From assembly GCF_016595415.1 (NCBI RefSeq), contig NZ_JAENIO010000018.1, forward strand, positions 1-64,000: a stretch of 64,000 nucleotides of DNA, in the 5' to 3' direction. The position numbers and the translations under genes were made by a program. Position 1 is the first letter of the stretch. The number at the start of each line of letters is the position of its first letter. The notes under the pieces were generated by a model, which saw nothing but the letters and a program-made list of their open reading frames with translations, searched no databases and had not been told where the DNA came from. This document shows positions 8,882 through 17,760 of the stretch, one piece after another. Source of the stretch: Roseibacillus ishigakijimensis (lineage in GTDB: Bacteria; Verrucomicrobiota; Verrucomicrobiia; Verrucomicrobiales; Akkermansiaceae).

Positions 8882-9856
8882 GTGACCACATCCCGAGACG
8901 ACATCTACATCGCCCGCTACCGGCTACGCAGCGCCACCGGCTTGAGCTCCCGCCGGACCAGCCCCGATCACCCCGGTGCCCTCATCCAGCTCAATCACGG
9001 CTTCGCCTGTCTCCACCCCTGGCCCGAACTAGGCGATCCCACTCTGGAAAAGTGCCTCGCCGATCTCGCCGGCAAACGACGTTGGCCCCTCGTCCGCCGC
9101 GCCCTGCGCTGTGCCGAGATGGACGCCGCCGCCCGCCTCAATGAAGACTGGATGTTCGAGGAAATGGAGATTCCCCCCAGCCACTTCACCCTCCCCACCA
9201 CCGATAGCGACCTCCTCCTCACGGCCACCGAGCAAGGATTCGATACCATTAAACTCAAGATTGGCCGCAATCTCAGCCAGGAAGGACACTTTCTGCGCGA
9301 ACAAAGCACCCTTTGGCCCCGTTTGCGCTGGCGCCTCGATGCCAACGAGAAACCCAAGCGCGAGGAAATCCGCGATTTCCTCCTCGCTCTTCCCGATGAA
9401 ATCCGCGAACGCATCGACTTCGTGGAGGATCCCTGCCCTTTCGGTGAAGACAGTTGGCAGAAACTCCACCGCGAGACCCGCGTCCCCTTAGCCATCGACC
9501 GGGAAGCCGCCCCCAACGTCAGCTCGCGACAGAGCGCCCAATACGTCATCATCAAGCCCGCGCTCGACGAACCCTGGCTCCTTGCCGAAGCCGCCGCTGG
9601 CAAAGGGCAGCGCGTCGTCGTCACCAGCTATCTGGACCACCCCTTCGGGCAAAGCTTTGCCGCTTGGGAAGCAGGTCGCCTCGCCCTCCAGTTCCCGGGC
9701 CTCGTCACAACCTGCGGCCTCCAGACCCACCACCTCTTCCAGAGCAATGCCTTCACCAAAGCCCTCGGACCGGTGCAGCCGGGCTTCCAACCCGTCGCCT
9801 GGACCGGTCTCGGCTTCGATGAGCAGTTGGACAGCCTGCGGTGGGAAAAACTCTAA
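8882..9856 (+). CDS. menC: o-Succinylbenzoate synthase-like enolase-superfamily enzyme
   Basis: About 324 residues starting at a GTG. It shows the MenC pattern of the enolase superfamily: TIKLKIGR (catalytic Lys of the KxK motif), WRLDANEK (first metal Asp), FVEDPCP (metal Glu) and AIDREA (metal Asp), then IIKPA with the second lysine. MenC dehydrates SHCHC to o-succinylbenzoate in menaquinone synthesis. A MenE-like ligase for the next step lies at 28480-29556, supporting this over other enolase-superfamily functions, although the two are not adjacent. It converges with the BLUF gene, with a 4-base overlap. Confidence 0.8.
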   Translation: MTTSRDDIYIARYRLRSATGLSSRRTSPDHPGALIQLNHGFACLHPWPELGDPTLEKCLADLAGKRRWPLVRRALRCAEMDAAARLNEDWMFEEMEIPPSHFTLPTTDSDLLLTATEQGFDTIKLKIGRNLSQEGHFLREQSTLWPRLRWRLDANEKPKREEIRDFLLALPDEIRERIDFVEDPCPFGEDSWQKLHRETRVPLAIDREAAPNVSSRQSAQYVIIKPALDEPWLLAEAAAGKGQRVVVTSYLDHPFGQSFAAWEAGRLALQFPGLVTTCGLQTHHLFQSNAFTKALGPVQPGFQPVAWTGLGFDEQLDSLRWEKL

Positions 9857-10314
9857 GTCACCACCAAGGCTTGCCGCAAAGCGGGCCGGGAGCAGAACTT
9901 CTTGAGCAAATCCACGAAGACCCGCCCCTCAAGCGGACCCTGCTCCAAAAAACGACAACGGAAATTCTCCACCATCTCCAGGCTCAGCTCCTCCCGCGGG
10001 CTCAGATCAAAGGTCTGCATATTCCACTCCTCAAAGCTGCGCCTTTCCACAGGCTCATCAACCACCCGCACAAGATCGCAGTGGCGCGGGTCTTCCTCCA
10101 GTGTCGCCATGAGAGCCTCCAAGGCGGGCTGAGGCCCCTCGATGGCCTGCAGGAACCGGTTTTCGTGGAAAAACAGGGCACCGTAAATTCCAGCCCCCGG
10201 GTTCCTCCTTTGGGCCGCGGCGCCGATTTCTCGCAAGTCAACCTCTACCCCTTTCCCACTAGGAATGTAGCAACTAAGGTAGATAATGAGGTGAATATTC
10301 GAGCTATCGTTCAT
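9853..10314 (-). CDS. BLUF-domain blue-light photosensor (single-domain)
   Basis: About 153 residues. The first ~100 residues are a BLUF flavin domain with all the expected photocycle residues visible: Tyr in IIYLS, Asn in RRNPGAGIYG, Gln in FLQAIEG and Trp in EEWNMQ, plus the conserved EDPRHCDL. The ~50-residue C-terminal tail is probably the helical cap seen in short BLUF proteins such as PixD. There is no fused output domain, so signalling would be through a partner protein that the neighbourhood does not reveal. It acts in the cytoplasm with bound FAD. Confidence 0.85.
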   Translation of the reverse strand: MNDSSNIHLIIYLSCYIPSGKGVEVDLREIGAAAQRRNPGAGIYGALFFHENRFLQAIEGPQPALEALMATLEEDPRHCDLVRVVDEPVERRSFEEWNMQTFDLSPREELSLEMVENFRCRFLEQGPLEGRVFVDLLKKFCSRPALRQALVVT

Positions 10315-10432
10315 CCGTTCATTTCATGCATGCTCCTTTTCCACCTCTTTGGGAAGCAGTATTTAACGATTTTTTCCGAATTCTCCCCTTTTCACCCGAA
10401 CAGCTGACTCCTCCTCACCTCAGCAGAAAAGA

Positions 10433-10470
10433 AAAAACCGGGCCAGATTAGACATTCTGACCCGGGTTTT
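10433..10470 (-). terminator. Rho-independent terminator of the secreted-protein gene
   Basis: An imperfect inverted repeat (CCGGGCCAGA against TCTGACCCGG, one mismatch) is flanked by A-runs on the left and T-runs on the right. Read on the minus strand, the stem is followed by six T residues and lies just past the stop at 10495. It could also work for plus-strand transcription. Confidence 0.7.
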
Positions 10471-10494
10471 AAAAGGACTCAATAAAGAGGCAAG

Positions 10495-12726
10495 CTACGG
10501 ACGGACAACCCGGTAGAAAGCCCTTCCGCCCTCTTCGGGAGTATCGTCCGTATAGATCACCATCCCATCCGCGATCGCGAAAGCCCCTCCTGTCAAGGTC
10601 TCCCACGAATTGGCCAGCAAAGTGGCGGAACGTTGAATCTCATCGCTGAGCGCGCCCGGATCGGTCACTCCCTCGGGCGCGGGGTAGGTCACCCGGACCT
10701 CGTTCGCGGACTCGTCGACCACGAGAGCCTCCACCACCAGAGGCGCGGGGGGCGTGAGGGGAATGACGGTGACGCTTACCGGCCCCAGAGTCTGGACTCC
10801 ACCACCGCCCGAAGGGGTGTAGCTCAGGACATAGTCGAGAGCTCCGGTAGCCGTGGGCGTGACCAAAAGACTGCCCACTCCGGTCGCAGCATCGGTGGAG
10901 GAGGTGACTTCCCCCACTCCTTGATCAATGGTCACCGTCGCTCCCGGGTCCACCGTCCAGCGCAGCTCGAAGCTGCCCCCCTCGTCAATGACGTTGGGAG
11001 TAGCGGCAAAGGCATAGGGAACCACCGGACCCGCGACTGCCGCGATTTGATAGAGCACCCGCTGGGAACCATTGGCCTGCGCCCCCGTGGTGAAGGTGGT
11101 CCCCGCCGTCATCTGGCGGAAATACACGCTGTAGCTCGTGTTGGCGGAGCCATTCCCGTTCTCATCATTTCCAATGTCCAGCCCGGTATCCTGCCAGCCA
11201 TCGGCAGCCACCCAATCCATCACCCCTCCTCCCAGCGTAGGCGGATCGTCTTGCCCGGAAGCTGGATCGGCTCCCCCGAGGTCATCGCCCACCCGGTTAT
11301 CCACGATGAGAAAGACGGTCGCATCTTCTGCCAGGGTAGCGGTCACCGAATAATCGCCCGAATCCTTGCTATCATTGGGGACATTCATGTATTGGGCCCC
11401 TTCCATCACTGGCGGCACATCGATCCAGCCATGACTGCGGTCGGTGTAGACTGGATTTCCGGCAAAGAGCAGGCTCGAATTCAGCGAACTTCCGGTGATG
11501 GAATCTTCAAACAAAGAATCCACTAGTTCGATAGTTTGCACCAGCTCATAAGTCGTGCCATCAACGGTATAGCGCAGCTTGAAAGTATTTTCGCCTGCAT
11601 ACACCAGCCAACCAGACTCCTGGCCTTCTCCAGTTTCCAATGAGGTAAGAGAAGTTTCATCCACCTCTGTAAAAGGCCCCTCCTCTGGTCCGACTAACAA
11701 AAGCACCTCACTCGTGTTTGGCAACACGCGCCATTCCAAATCCACCGTGGAATAGCCCGCGATAGCCACCGTTGGCGAAACCGTAAAGTAAGAGGGCAAA
11801 ACGGTCACCTCTTGCTCAAACATCACCGGAGTCCCCTCCAGATTGTAACTCAGCACATAAGTCGTTGTTTCAGTCGGGGCAGGCAGGGAGAGGGACCCCA
11901 GCCCGTTGGAGGCGGTATTGCCGCTCACATCGCCCACTCCAGGGCTCAAGGTCAAATCGGTTGCCTCCGGGGGAGCATACCAGCTCATCTCGACCGAATC
12001 TCCCTGGTAAACTTCCACTGGGCCCGCTGTGAAGAATGGCTCCGGGATTTCCTGCAAGATCAAAGTCGGCTGATGTTCAGGAGATTCTTCCGTGTGAAAA
12101 AACAGCTCCTGACTACCCCCGTAGATGAGGAAGGTCACCTTTTTGTCACCGTCCAGAGCACCTTGCAAAAGAACGGTCATCTCTTCACTGCCTTCCCCCA
12201 TCACATTGAATTCTCCGCTGGGAACATTGGTGAAGGTCAACAATTCTTCCACCGCCCCCTCGGCCCAATACAGGTTGGTGTCGCCATTGCTTCCCACAAA
12301 GTCACCGCTCAACAAGGGATTCGCCGCATCATAAGCAGTGCTCTCGGTCAACAAGCTGTCATCCCCCGTGAACGCCGCCAGCGTCCAATCCGCCGTGCCC
12401 TTGGTATTGCCATGCGACTTCAGGGTCAATGTGGCGCCCACGATATCATCACCAGTTAACTCGACTCCGCTCAAATCGAACTGAACTTGTCCGATATAGA
12501 AGCGAGCTTGCCCGCTACCATCAGGCCCATACTGACGAACTTTTGCATAAGAACCATCACTTGGCACAAAGGTGCCATGAAAGGTATCCGGCTTATCAAT
12601 CACTCGATAATAACCATCAAATCCCTCGCCATCCGCTGTCGTCACCGAAACATCGGCCGAAAGCTGTTCAACAGCCAGGAAGCCACAAACCAGCGCCACT
12701 GTTTTTGATATTTTCAATTCACTCAT
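10495..12726 (-). CDS. Large secreted protein with Ig-like repeats
   Basis: 743 residues. A signal peptide (to about residue 24, LSADV) is followed by an N-terminal ~200-residue beta region (FYIGQVQFDLSGV, GATLTLKSHG) resembling DNRLRE/carbohydrate-binding-module-like domains common in verrucomicrobial exoproteins. Several Ig/Big-like segments of ~90 residues follow, each with a ValGlyGluVal or ValGlyAspVal turn (for example PGVGDVSGN and QGVGEVTSS), and a C-terminal fibronectin-like part ending in FYRVVRP. No enzyme motif or PEP-CTERM tail is seen. It is probably exported and surface or matrix associated. Function unknown. Confidence 0.7.
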   Translation of the reverse strand: MSELKISKTVALVCGFLAVEQLSADVSVTTADGEGFDGYYRVIDKPDTFHGTFVPSDGSYAKVRQYGPDGSGQARFYIGQVQFDLSGVELTGDDIVGATLTLKSHGNTKGTADWTLAAFTGDDSLLTESTAYDAANPLLSGDFVGSNGDTNLYWAEGAVEELLTFTNVPSGEFNVMGEGSEEMTVLLQGALDGDKKVTFLIYGGSQELFFHTEESPEHQPTLILQEIPEPFFTAGPVEVYQGDSVEMSWYAPPEATDLTLSPGVGDVSGNTASNGLGSLSLPAPTETTTYVLSYNLEGTPVMFEQEVTVLPSYFTVSPTVAIAGYSTVDLEWRVLPNTSEVLLLVGPEEGPFTEVDETSLTSLETGEGQESGWLVYAGENTFKLRYTVDGTTYELVQTIELVDSLFEDSITGSSLNSSLLFAGNPVYTDRSHGWIDVPPVMEGAQYMNVPNDSKDSGDYSVTATLAEDATVFLIVDNRVGDDLGGADPASGQDDPPTLGGGVMDWVAADGWQDTGLDIGNDENGNGSANTSYSVYFRQMTAGTTFTTGAQANGSQRVLYQIAAVAGPVVPYAFAATPNVIDEGGSFELRWTVDPGATVTIDQGVGEVTSSTDAATGVGSLLVTPTATGALDYVLSYTPSGGGGVQTLGPVSVTVIPLTPPAPLVVEALVVDESANEVRVTYPAPEGVTDPGALSDEIQRSATLLANSWETLTGGAFAIADGMVIYTDDTPEEGGRAFYRVVRP

Positions 12727-13089
12727 AACCTACTCTTTTTGAGAAAATCCCGAGTCCTCCCACCTCTCGCCGAACCTCCCGCACGCTCGCGACAAATCGA
12801 CGAAAAAAATCAGCCCCCATAACTCAAGATCAATAGCTCACCTTTCCGAAAAGAAACTTCCTCCGTCAAGACGAAAGGCCCCGCTCGCAGGAAAACCAGT
12901 TATTCAAAACACACTCACCCAAATGAGGTATCAACTGCCGATTTTCATTATCTTTGAAAGACCCATAATAAGCTCTTTTTTCCTAGCGAGAAAAGGTCCA
13001 CCCTTCGCCTTCAGGGACCGCGGAATCCGGAACGAAGAAGAGCATGAGGAACTTGACTCTCTCCGCCGCCTCCTCCCATGCTCCTCGCG
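12727..13089. other. Intergenic region, divergent promoters expected
   Basis: A 363-base stretch between two divergently transcribed genes. It is visibly richer in A and T than its surroundings, and I see no convincing open frame, RNA fold or repeat in it. It should hold the promoters for the secreted-protein gene (left) and the nucleotidyltransferase gene (right), but no clear -35/-10 pair stands out. Confidence 0.5.
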
Positions 13090-13998
13090 ATGAGCAAACC
13101 CACCCTCCTCGTTCTCGCCGCTGGCATGGGCTCCCGCTATGGCGGCCTCAAACAAATGGATCCCATGGGACCCAATGGCGAAACCATCCTTGATTATTCA
13201 GTCTTCGACGCCATCCGAGCCGGCTTCGGCAAAGTGGTTTTCGTCATTCGGGAAGATTTTGCCGAGGCCTTCAAAGAAGGAGTCGGAGCCCGATTCGCCG
13301 ATCGCATTGAGATCGACTATGCCTTTCAGCAGCTCGACGACCTCCCGGAGGGCTTCTCGGTCCCAGAGGGTCGGGAAAAACCCTGGGGCACCGCCCATGC
13401 GGTGCGCGCCGCTCGGCACGTCATCAACGAGCCCTTCGCCGTGATCAATGCGGACGACTTTTACGGAGCGAACGCCTACCAGACTGCGGCCGATTTCCTC
13501 ACCAACCTGCCCACCGACTCCACCGACTACGCCATCGTGGGCTATTACCTCAAGAACACCCTTTCCGACCACGGCGGGGTCAATCGGGGTATCTGCACCG
13601 CCAGCGCCGACGGCCTTTTGGTCAACGTGGAAGAAGTCGTCGACATCAAGCGCCAGGCAGACGGAACAGTGGCGGGCACCGGGCTCGATGAAAAGACTCG
13701 CCTGGTCTCCGAGGAAGACATCGTGTCCATGAATTTCTGGTGCTTCTCGCCCGCCTATTTTGCCCAGACCGAGGAGCATTTCGCCGCCTTCCTGCGGGAG
13801 AAAATCGAGACCCCGAAGAGCGAATGCTACATCCCCACAGTCGTGGATGATTTCGTCGAAAAAGGCCGCGCCACCTGCAAGATTTTGCCCACTTCTTCCA
13901 GCTGGTTCGGGGTCACCTACCCCGACGACAAGCCCCTCGTGGTCGATGCCGTGGCCGGCTTGATCGCGGCTGGCGAATACCCCGAAAAGCTCTCCTGA
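13090..13998 (+). CDS. Sugar-nucleotide nucleotidyltransferase family protein
   Basis: About 302 residues. The N-terminus LVLAAGMGSRYGGLKQM is the signature loop of sugar-phosphate nucleotidyltransferases, and FAVINADDFYG carries the metal-binding Asp region. The enzyme would transfer a nucleotide to a sugar phosphate in the cytoplasm. The substrate is not evident: WGTAHAVRAARHVI is general to the fold, and no partner sugar genes are adjacent. ATG 13090 is preferred; an in-frame ATG at 13078 is possible. A clear terminator follows the gene. Confidence 0.8.
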   Translation: MSKPTLLVLAAGMGSRYGGLKQMDPMGPNGETILDYSVFDAIRAGFGKVVFVIREDFAEAFKEGVGARFADRIEIDYAFQQLDDLPEGFSVPEGREKPWGTAHAVRAARHVINEPFAVINADDFYGANAYQTAADFLTNLPTDSTDYAIVGYYLKNTLSDHGGVNRGICTASADGLLVNVEEVVDIKRQADGTVAGTGLDEKTRLVSEEDIVSMNFWCFSPAYFAQTEEHFAAFLREKIETPKSECYIPTVVDDFVEKGRATCKILPTSSSWFGVTYPDDKPLVVDAVAGLIAAGEYPEKLS

Positions 13999-14028
13999 AG
14001 CCTCGCGACCCCGCTTGGTTCCTATCCC

Positions 14029-14061
14029 ACCCGGCCGGTTCGCCCGCCGGGTTTTCTTTTT
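14029..14061 (+). terminator. Rho-independent terminator after the nucleotidyltransferase gene
   Basis: A seven-base stem (ACCCGGC with GCCGGGT, 10-base loop) is followed by a T-rich run (TTTTCTTTTT). It lies about 30 bases past the stop of the upstream gene. Confidence 0.75.
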
Positions 14062-14133
14062 GGCAAAAAGAGCGGAAACGCACCCAACAACGGCTCGACA
14101 GCTGGCGTGGGAAAGGCCATCGTGTCACCACGA

Positions 14134-14415
14134 ATGGCAGAGACTCTCGACAAGCGTTTTATGGACTTCGTGCTTTTTCAGGCACAGAATGCCGGGCTTT
14201 TTTTAGGCAAAATCCCCAATCCCGCCACGGGCCAAACCTCGGTGAATCTCCGGGCCGCTCAAAGCGTGCTCGATTCCTTGGAAATGCTCCGCGACAAGAG
14301 CAAGGGCAACTTGGTGAAAGAGGAAAGTGAATTTCTCGCCAAGGCCATTGGCAACATTGAGACCCTCCTGGAAGCAGCGGAACGCGGCGAACTCGGCAAC
14401 GACGAAGAAGAATGA
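14134..14415 (+). CDS. DUF1844 family protein
   Basis: About 93 residues from ATG 14134; a GTG at 14107 and an ATG at 14161 are alternatives. The pattern FVLFQAQNAGLFLGKIPNP, then AQSVLDSLEMLRDKSKGNL and a terminal helix matches the DUF1844 family, small soluble helical proteins of unknown role. The stop overlaps the kdsA start by four bases (ATGA), so the two are translationally coupled. Confidence 0.75.
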   Translation: MAETLDKRFMDFVLFQAQNAGLFLGKIPNPATGQTSVNLRAAQSVLDSLEMLRDKSKGNLVKEESEFLAKAIGNIETLLEAAERGELGNDEEE

Positions 14416-15227
14416 ATACCTTTCAAATCCAAGACATCACCCTCGGCGGCGGGGAGCTTTTTTTCATCCTCGGCCCCTGTGCCATTGAGAGCGAGGACTT
14501 CACTTGGCAAATGGCGCGCGACATTCAAGCCATCGCGCAAAAGCTGGCCGTCCCCTTCGTCTTCAAGGCCTCCTACGACAAGGCCAACCGCACCTCCGCC
14601 GACTCCTATCGAGGGCCCGGGGCGAAAGCCGGATGCGCCCTCCTCGGAGCCATTGGCAAAGAGCTGGGCGTGCCCGTGACCACCGACATCCACACCCCGG
14701 AGGATGCCGAGATAGCCGCCGAGCACATCGATTTCCTCCAGATTCCGGCCTTTCTCTGTCGTCAGACCGACCTGCTGGAAGCCGCCGCCAAGACCGGCCG
14801 CGCGGTCAACATCAAGAAAGGGCAATTCCTCGCTCCCTGGGATTGCCGCAACATCGTGGGAAAGATGCAATCCTTTGGCTGCGAGCGCTTCACCCTCACT
14901 GAACGCGGCACCACCTTCGGCTACAACAACCTGGTCACCGACATGCGCTCGCTCTACTGGATGCGCCAGGAAGGCGTGCCCGTCATCTTCGATGCCACCC
15001 ACTCGGTGCAGCGCCCCGGCGGCGATGGCAAGACCACCGGAGGCGATGGCGAGCTGGCACCCGTGCTGGCCCGGGCAGCAGTGGCCACCGGAGTGGACGG
15101 AGTTTTCATGGAGACCCATGCCAATCCGGCAGAGGCCTTTTCCGATGGCCCCAACCAGGTCCCCCTTTCTCAATTGGAGGAAGTCCTGACCTCGCTGAAG
15201 GCCATCCATCAAGTGCTCAATCCCTGA
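14412..15227 (+). CDS. kdsA: 3-deoxy-8-phosphooctulonate (Kdo-8-P) synthase
   Basis: 271 residues, the normal KdsA length. Motifs: LGPCAIES near the N-terminus, FKASYDKANRTS, PGAKAG, VTTDIHTPED, FLCRQTDLL, NIKKGQFL, RGTTFGYNNLV and FDATHSVQRPGG. The enzyme condenses phosphoenolpyruvate with arabinose-5-phosphate in Kdo synthesis for lipid A-core. The Cys in GPC indicates the metal-dependent class II type, where class I enzymes have Asn. It sits directly upstream of LPS export genes, a common arrangement. Confidence 0.95.
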   Translation: MNTFQIQDITLGGGELFFILGPCAIESEDFTWQMARDIQAIAQKLAVPFVFKASYDKANRTSADSYRGPGAKAGCALLGAIGKELGVPVTTDIHTPEDAEIAAEHIDFLQIPAFLCRQTDLLEAAAKTGRAVNIKKGQFLAPWDCRNIVGKMQSFGCERFTLTERGTTFGYNNLVTDMRSLYWMRQEGVPVIFDATHSVQRPGGDGKTTGGDGELAPVLARAAVATGVDGVFMETHANPAEAFSDGPNQVPLSQLEEVLTSLKAIHQVLNP

Positions 15228-15234
15228 CCGGCTC

Positions 15235-16539
15235 ATGAGGAAAAGCGCGACAGTCTGCTTCGCAATTCTGGGAGCCCTTCCCCTGCTCCCCGGCGAAAGT
15301 TTGTCGCCGACTCTGGAGGTCCTCCCCCTCAACAGCACTCTCAGCGACGTCACCATCCCGCGCTACGACGAGAACAATCGTCGCGTGGCCTACCTGAAGG
15401 CGGGGCTGATGGAAATCCTCCCCGATGGACCTCCCGTGAACGACCGCCAGGCCATCATGGTGGATTGCAGCGACATCCAGCTGCGCATGAATACCGAGGC
15501 CGCCGGAGGCCACGTGGCGGTCGATATGGAGCAGGCCCGCTACCGGCTCACGCCCGGCGTCTTGACGGTGCAGGAAAGGATCACCGCCTCCAGTCCCCAG
15601 TTCGACCTCGCGGGCACCGGAGGGGTCTTCCACCTCGACACCCGCCGCGGCTTCCTTTTCGGACCCATTTCTTGCCAGATTTATGCCAAACCAGAACCCT
15701 CCGCCTCTCTCATGAAACCACCTCTCCCCGCCCTCCCCGCCCTCCCCGCCCTCCTCGCCAGCACCAGCTTCCTCGTCGCGGCCGAGCCCACTCATCGGCC
15801 TCCCACCGCCGCAGAATTGCTCAAGGTGGAACAACTGGCCACTTCTACCGAAGCGCAGCTGCAGTCCAGCCAAACCGAGGCTCACAAGGAAAGCGCCCAA
15901 CATGAGGAAAAGGCACAAGACGCCCAAGACAAGCTCCTTTCCTTTTCCCAGCAGGTGGACAATCAGGCCCTGACCCGGCTCATCCAGAATCCCCCGCCCG
16001 CCAACACCACCGCCCAGGCAAAGGCTCCCATCAAGGATCCCGAGCTCACCATCGAGTGCGACGGCGGCTGCTTTTTCGATGGCAACGAAAATCTCCTCGT
16101 CCTTCTCCGCAATGTGGTTGTCAAAGAGGAACGCTTCACCCTGAAGGCCAAGAAAGAACTCAAGGTTTTCTTCCTCACCGAAGAGCCCGCAGAGGGCGCA
16201 AGCGAAGAAGAAGCTGACGACAACCCCGATCTCACCATCACCGACTTGGAAAGCCTGGTCGCTACCGGAGGAGTGAATTTCAGCGGCATCGATAAAGACG
16301 GCAATCCCGTGGAAGCCTCTGCGGCCACCGCCTACTATGACGACCAGAGCAAAGTGCTCATTCTCAAAGACGGCCGCCCCACCTTCTGGATGAAAAAGGG
16401 AAAAATGGAGATCCAGCTGCAATCTGAAAACCAGGGTTCCTCCGTGCGCATCGAATTGGGCGAAGAAGGCCTCAAAGCCAACACCTCCGGCGATGGCTGG
16501 AAGATTGACAGCAAGGACTTCCCCTTGAAAAACAACTGA
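15235..16539 (+). CDS. LptC-LptA-like LPS transport protein, apparently fused, with an internal signal-peptide-like segment
   Basis: 434 residues. The N-terminal half (residues 1-155) has a signal peptide and an LptC-like beta region (STLSDVTIPRYDE, RVAYLKAGLMEIL, DCSDIQLRM). Residues ~160-185 (Met, Lys, then hydrophobic repeats ending VAAEP) look like a second signal peptide. The C-terminal half (~255-430) resembles LptA/OstA beta-jellyroll repeats (LTIECDGGCFFDG, ENLLVLLRNVVV, VATGGVNFSG). Located between kdsA and lptB, it probably bridges the periplasm for LPS. It could be a real fusion or two proteins read from 15235 and 15712; there is no stop between them. Confidence 0.7.
   Translation: MRKSATVCFAILGALPLLPGESLSPTLEVLPLNSTLSDVTIPRYDENNRRVAYLKAGLMEILPDGPPVNDRQAIMVDCSDIQLRMNTEAAGGHVAVDMEQARYRLTPGVLTVQERITASSPQFDLAGTGGVFHLDTRRGFLFGPISCQIYAKPEPSASLMKPPLPALPALPALLASTSFLVAAEPTHRPPTAAELLKVEQLATSTEAQLQSSQTEAHKESAQHEEKAQDAQDKLLSFSQQVDNQALTRLIQNPPPANTTAQAKAPIKDPELTIECDGGCFFDGNENLLVLLRNVVVKEERFTLKAKKELKVFFLTEEPAEGASEEEADDNPDLTITDLESLVATGGVNFSGIDKDGNPVEASAATAYYDDQSKVLILKDGRPTFWMKKGKMEIQLQSENQGSSVRIELGEEGLKANTSGDGWKIDSKDFPLKNN
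15724..15759. repeat. Four tandem 9-bp units inside the LptC/LptA gene
   Basis: CTCCCCGCC occurs three times in a row, followed by CTCCTCGCC. The units encode Leu-Pro-Ala or Leu-Leu-Ala within the internal signal-peptide-like stretch. Because the unit is 9 bases, changes in copy number would keep the reading frame. Confidence 0.85.
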
Positions 16540-16545
16540 ACTTCC

Positions 16546-17304
16546 ATGGTTGCACCCACCAAAAGCCCGCAAGCGACGAACATCCTCGAAGTCACCGGCC
16601 TGCGCAAATGCTACGGCAAGCGCCCGGTGGTGGAGAACGTGGCCCTCTCTGTCAAACCAGGTGAGATCGTCGGCCTCCTGGGCCCCAATGGCGCGGGCAA
16701 AACCACCACCTTCTACATGGTGGCCGGCCTCGTTCCGCCCAATGCGGGCACGGTGCGGCTCAATGGCAAAGACGTCACCCGCCACGCCATCCACCGCCGG
16801 GCCCGGCAGGGGCTGGGCTATCTGCCGCAAGAAGAATCCATCTTCCGCAAGCTCACCGTGGAACAAAATCTCCTCGCCGTTCTGGAAGCGCAGCGAGGCT
16901 TATCCAAAAAGGCCCGCTTGGAAAAAGCGGAAGGGCTCATGGAGCGCTTCGGCATCACCAACATCCGCAAGTCCCTGGCCATTACCCTATCCGGGGGAGA
17001 GAAACGCCGCCTCACCATCGCCCGGGCCCTCTGCACCGACCCCACCATCCTCCTCCTCGACGAGCCCTTCTCCGGTGTCGACCCCCGCGCGGTAGCCGAT
17101 ATCCAGAAGATCATCACCCAGCTGCGTAACGAGGACGGCCTCGCCCTCCTCATCACCGACCACAATGTGCGCGAAACCCTGCACATCACCGACCGCACCT
17201 ACCTCCTCGTCGATGGCCGCGTCATCCTGGAGGGCTCGGCCGAAACCATCGCCAACGACCCCGAAGCCCGCAAATTCTACTTGGGCGACGAGTTCCGGTT
17301 GTAA
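16546..17304 (+). CDS. lptB: LPS export ABC transporter ATP-binding protein
   Basis: 252 residues. Walker A GLLGPNGAGKTTT, Q-loop region LPQEESIFRKLTV, signature LSGGEKRRL, Walker B LLLDEPFSGVDP, and switch His in LLITDHNV. The LPQE and GVDP features are characteristic of LptB. It energises LPS extraction from the inner membrane with LptF/LptG, which are not in this window. It lies six bases after the LptC/LptA-like gene, in the kdsA-lpt operon. Confidence 0.93.
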   Translation: MVAPTKSPQATNILEVTGLRKCYGKRPVVENVALSVKPGEIVGLLGPNGAGKTTTFYMVAGLVPPNAGTVRLNGKDVTRHAIHRRARQGLGYLPQEESIFRKLTVEQNLLAVLEAQRGLSKKARLEKAEGLMERFGITNIRKSLAITLSGGEKRRLTIARALCTDPTILLLDEPFSGVDPRAVADIQKIITQLRNEDGLALLITDHNVRETLHITDRTYLLVDGRVILEGSAETIANDPEARKFYLGDEFRL

Positions 17305-17338
17305 ACCAAAGCAAAAGATAATTGCCTGAACGAGAGCA

Positions 17339-17710
17339 GTGAACACCCGATTTCCTCCCGCTCTCGTTATTTCAACCGTTCTTTTGGGAGCAGGGACAAT
17401 CGCTCTTTTTGGTCAGGTTGACTCGCCGCTAGGGCTGATTCTTCTCGTCCCTTTTTCCCTATTCCCTCTATTCGTGTCAATCTACCTCTCTTCCTTTTGC
17501 CTCGAACGATTTTGCCAGATTCTCCTGACCGTAGGGTCTCTTCTTTACGGCGGCTGGTTTGCTTTCGTTTACCTCAGCGCCTTCCACTGGCACCTCGATG
17601 CCCAAAGTTCGATTGCCCTCCTTTTCGTCGGGATCTATTCCTTGCCGATCATGATTCCCATCTGGCTCGTAAGTGCGACCGTTCATCGCCGACGCTTGAA
17701 CAAAAATTAG
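17339..17710 (+). CDS. Small integral membrane protein, unknown function
   Basis: About 123 residues starting at GTG, almost entirely hydrophobic, with four predicted membrane segments (about residues 8-25, 30-52, 58-80 and 88-112) and a basic C-terminal tail HRRRLNKN. No family is recognised. The coding sequence is noticeably richer in T and A than the LPS genes before it and belongs to the accessory patch that also holds the DUF433/DUF5615 pair. Confidence 0.55.
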   Translation: MNTRFPPALVISTVLLGAGTIALFGQVDSPLGLILLVPFSLFPLFVSIYLSSFCLERFCQILLTVGSLLYGGWFAFVYLSAFHWHLDAQSSIALLFVGIYSLPIMIPIWLVSATVHRRRLNKN

Positions 17711-17760
17711 AAAAATTTCTCCCCTCGCCACTTCCCCCAAGATCTGCTATCTTCGGGCCC

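Noticed and set aside
15217-16866. A 549-codon minus-strand open frame across the LptC/LptA-like gene and the start of lptB.
   Set aside because: It is a Gly/Glu-rich antisense shadow of the plus-strand genes; lptB and the LptC/LptA motifs are on the plus strand.
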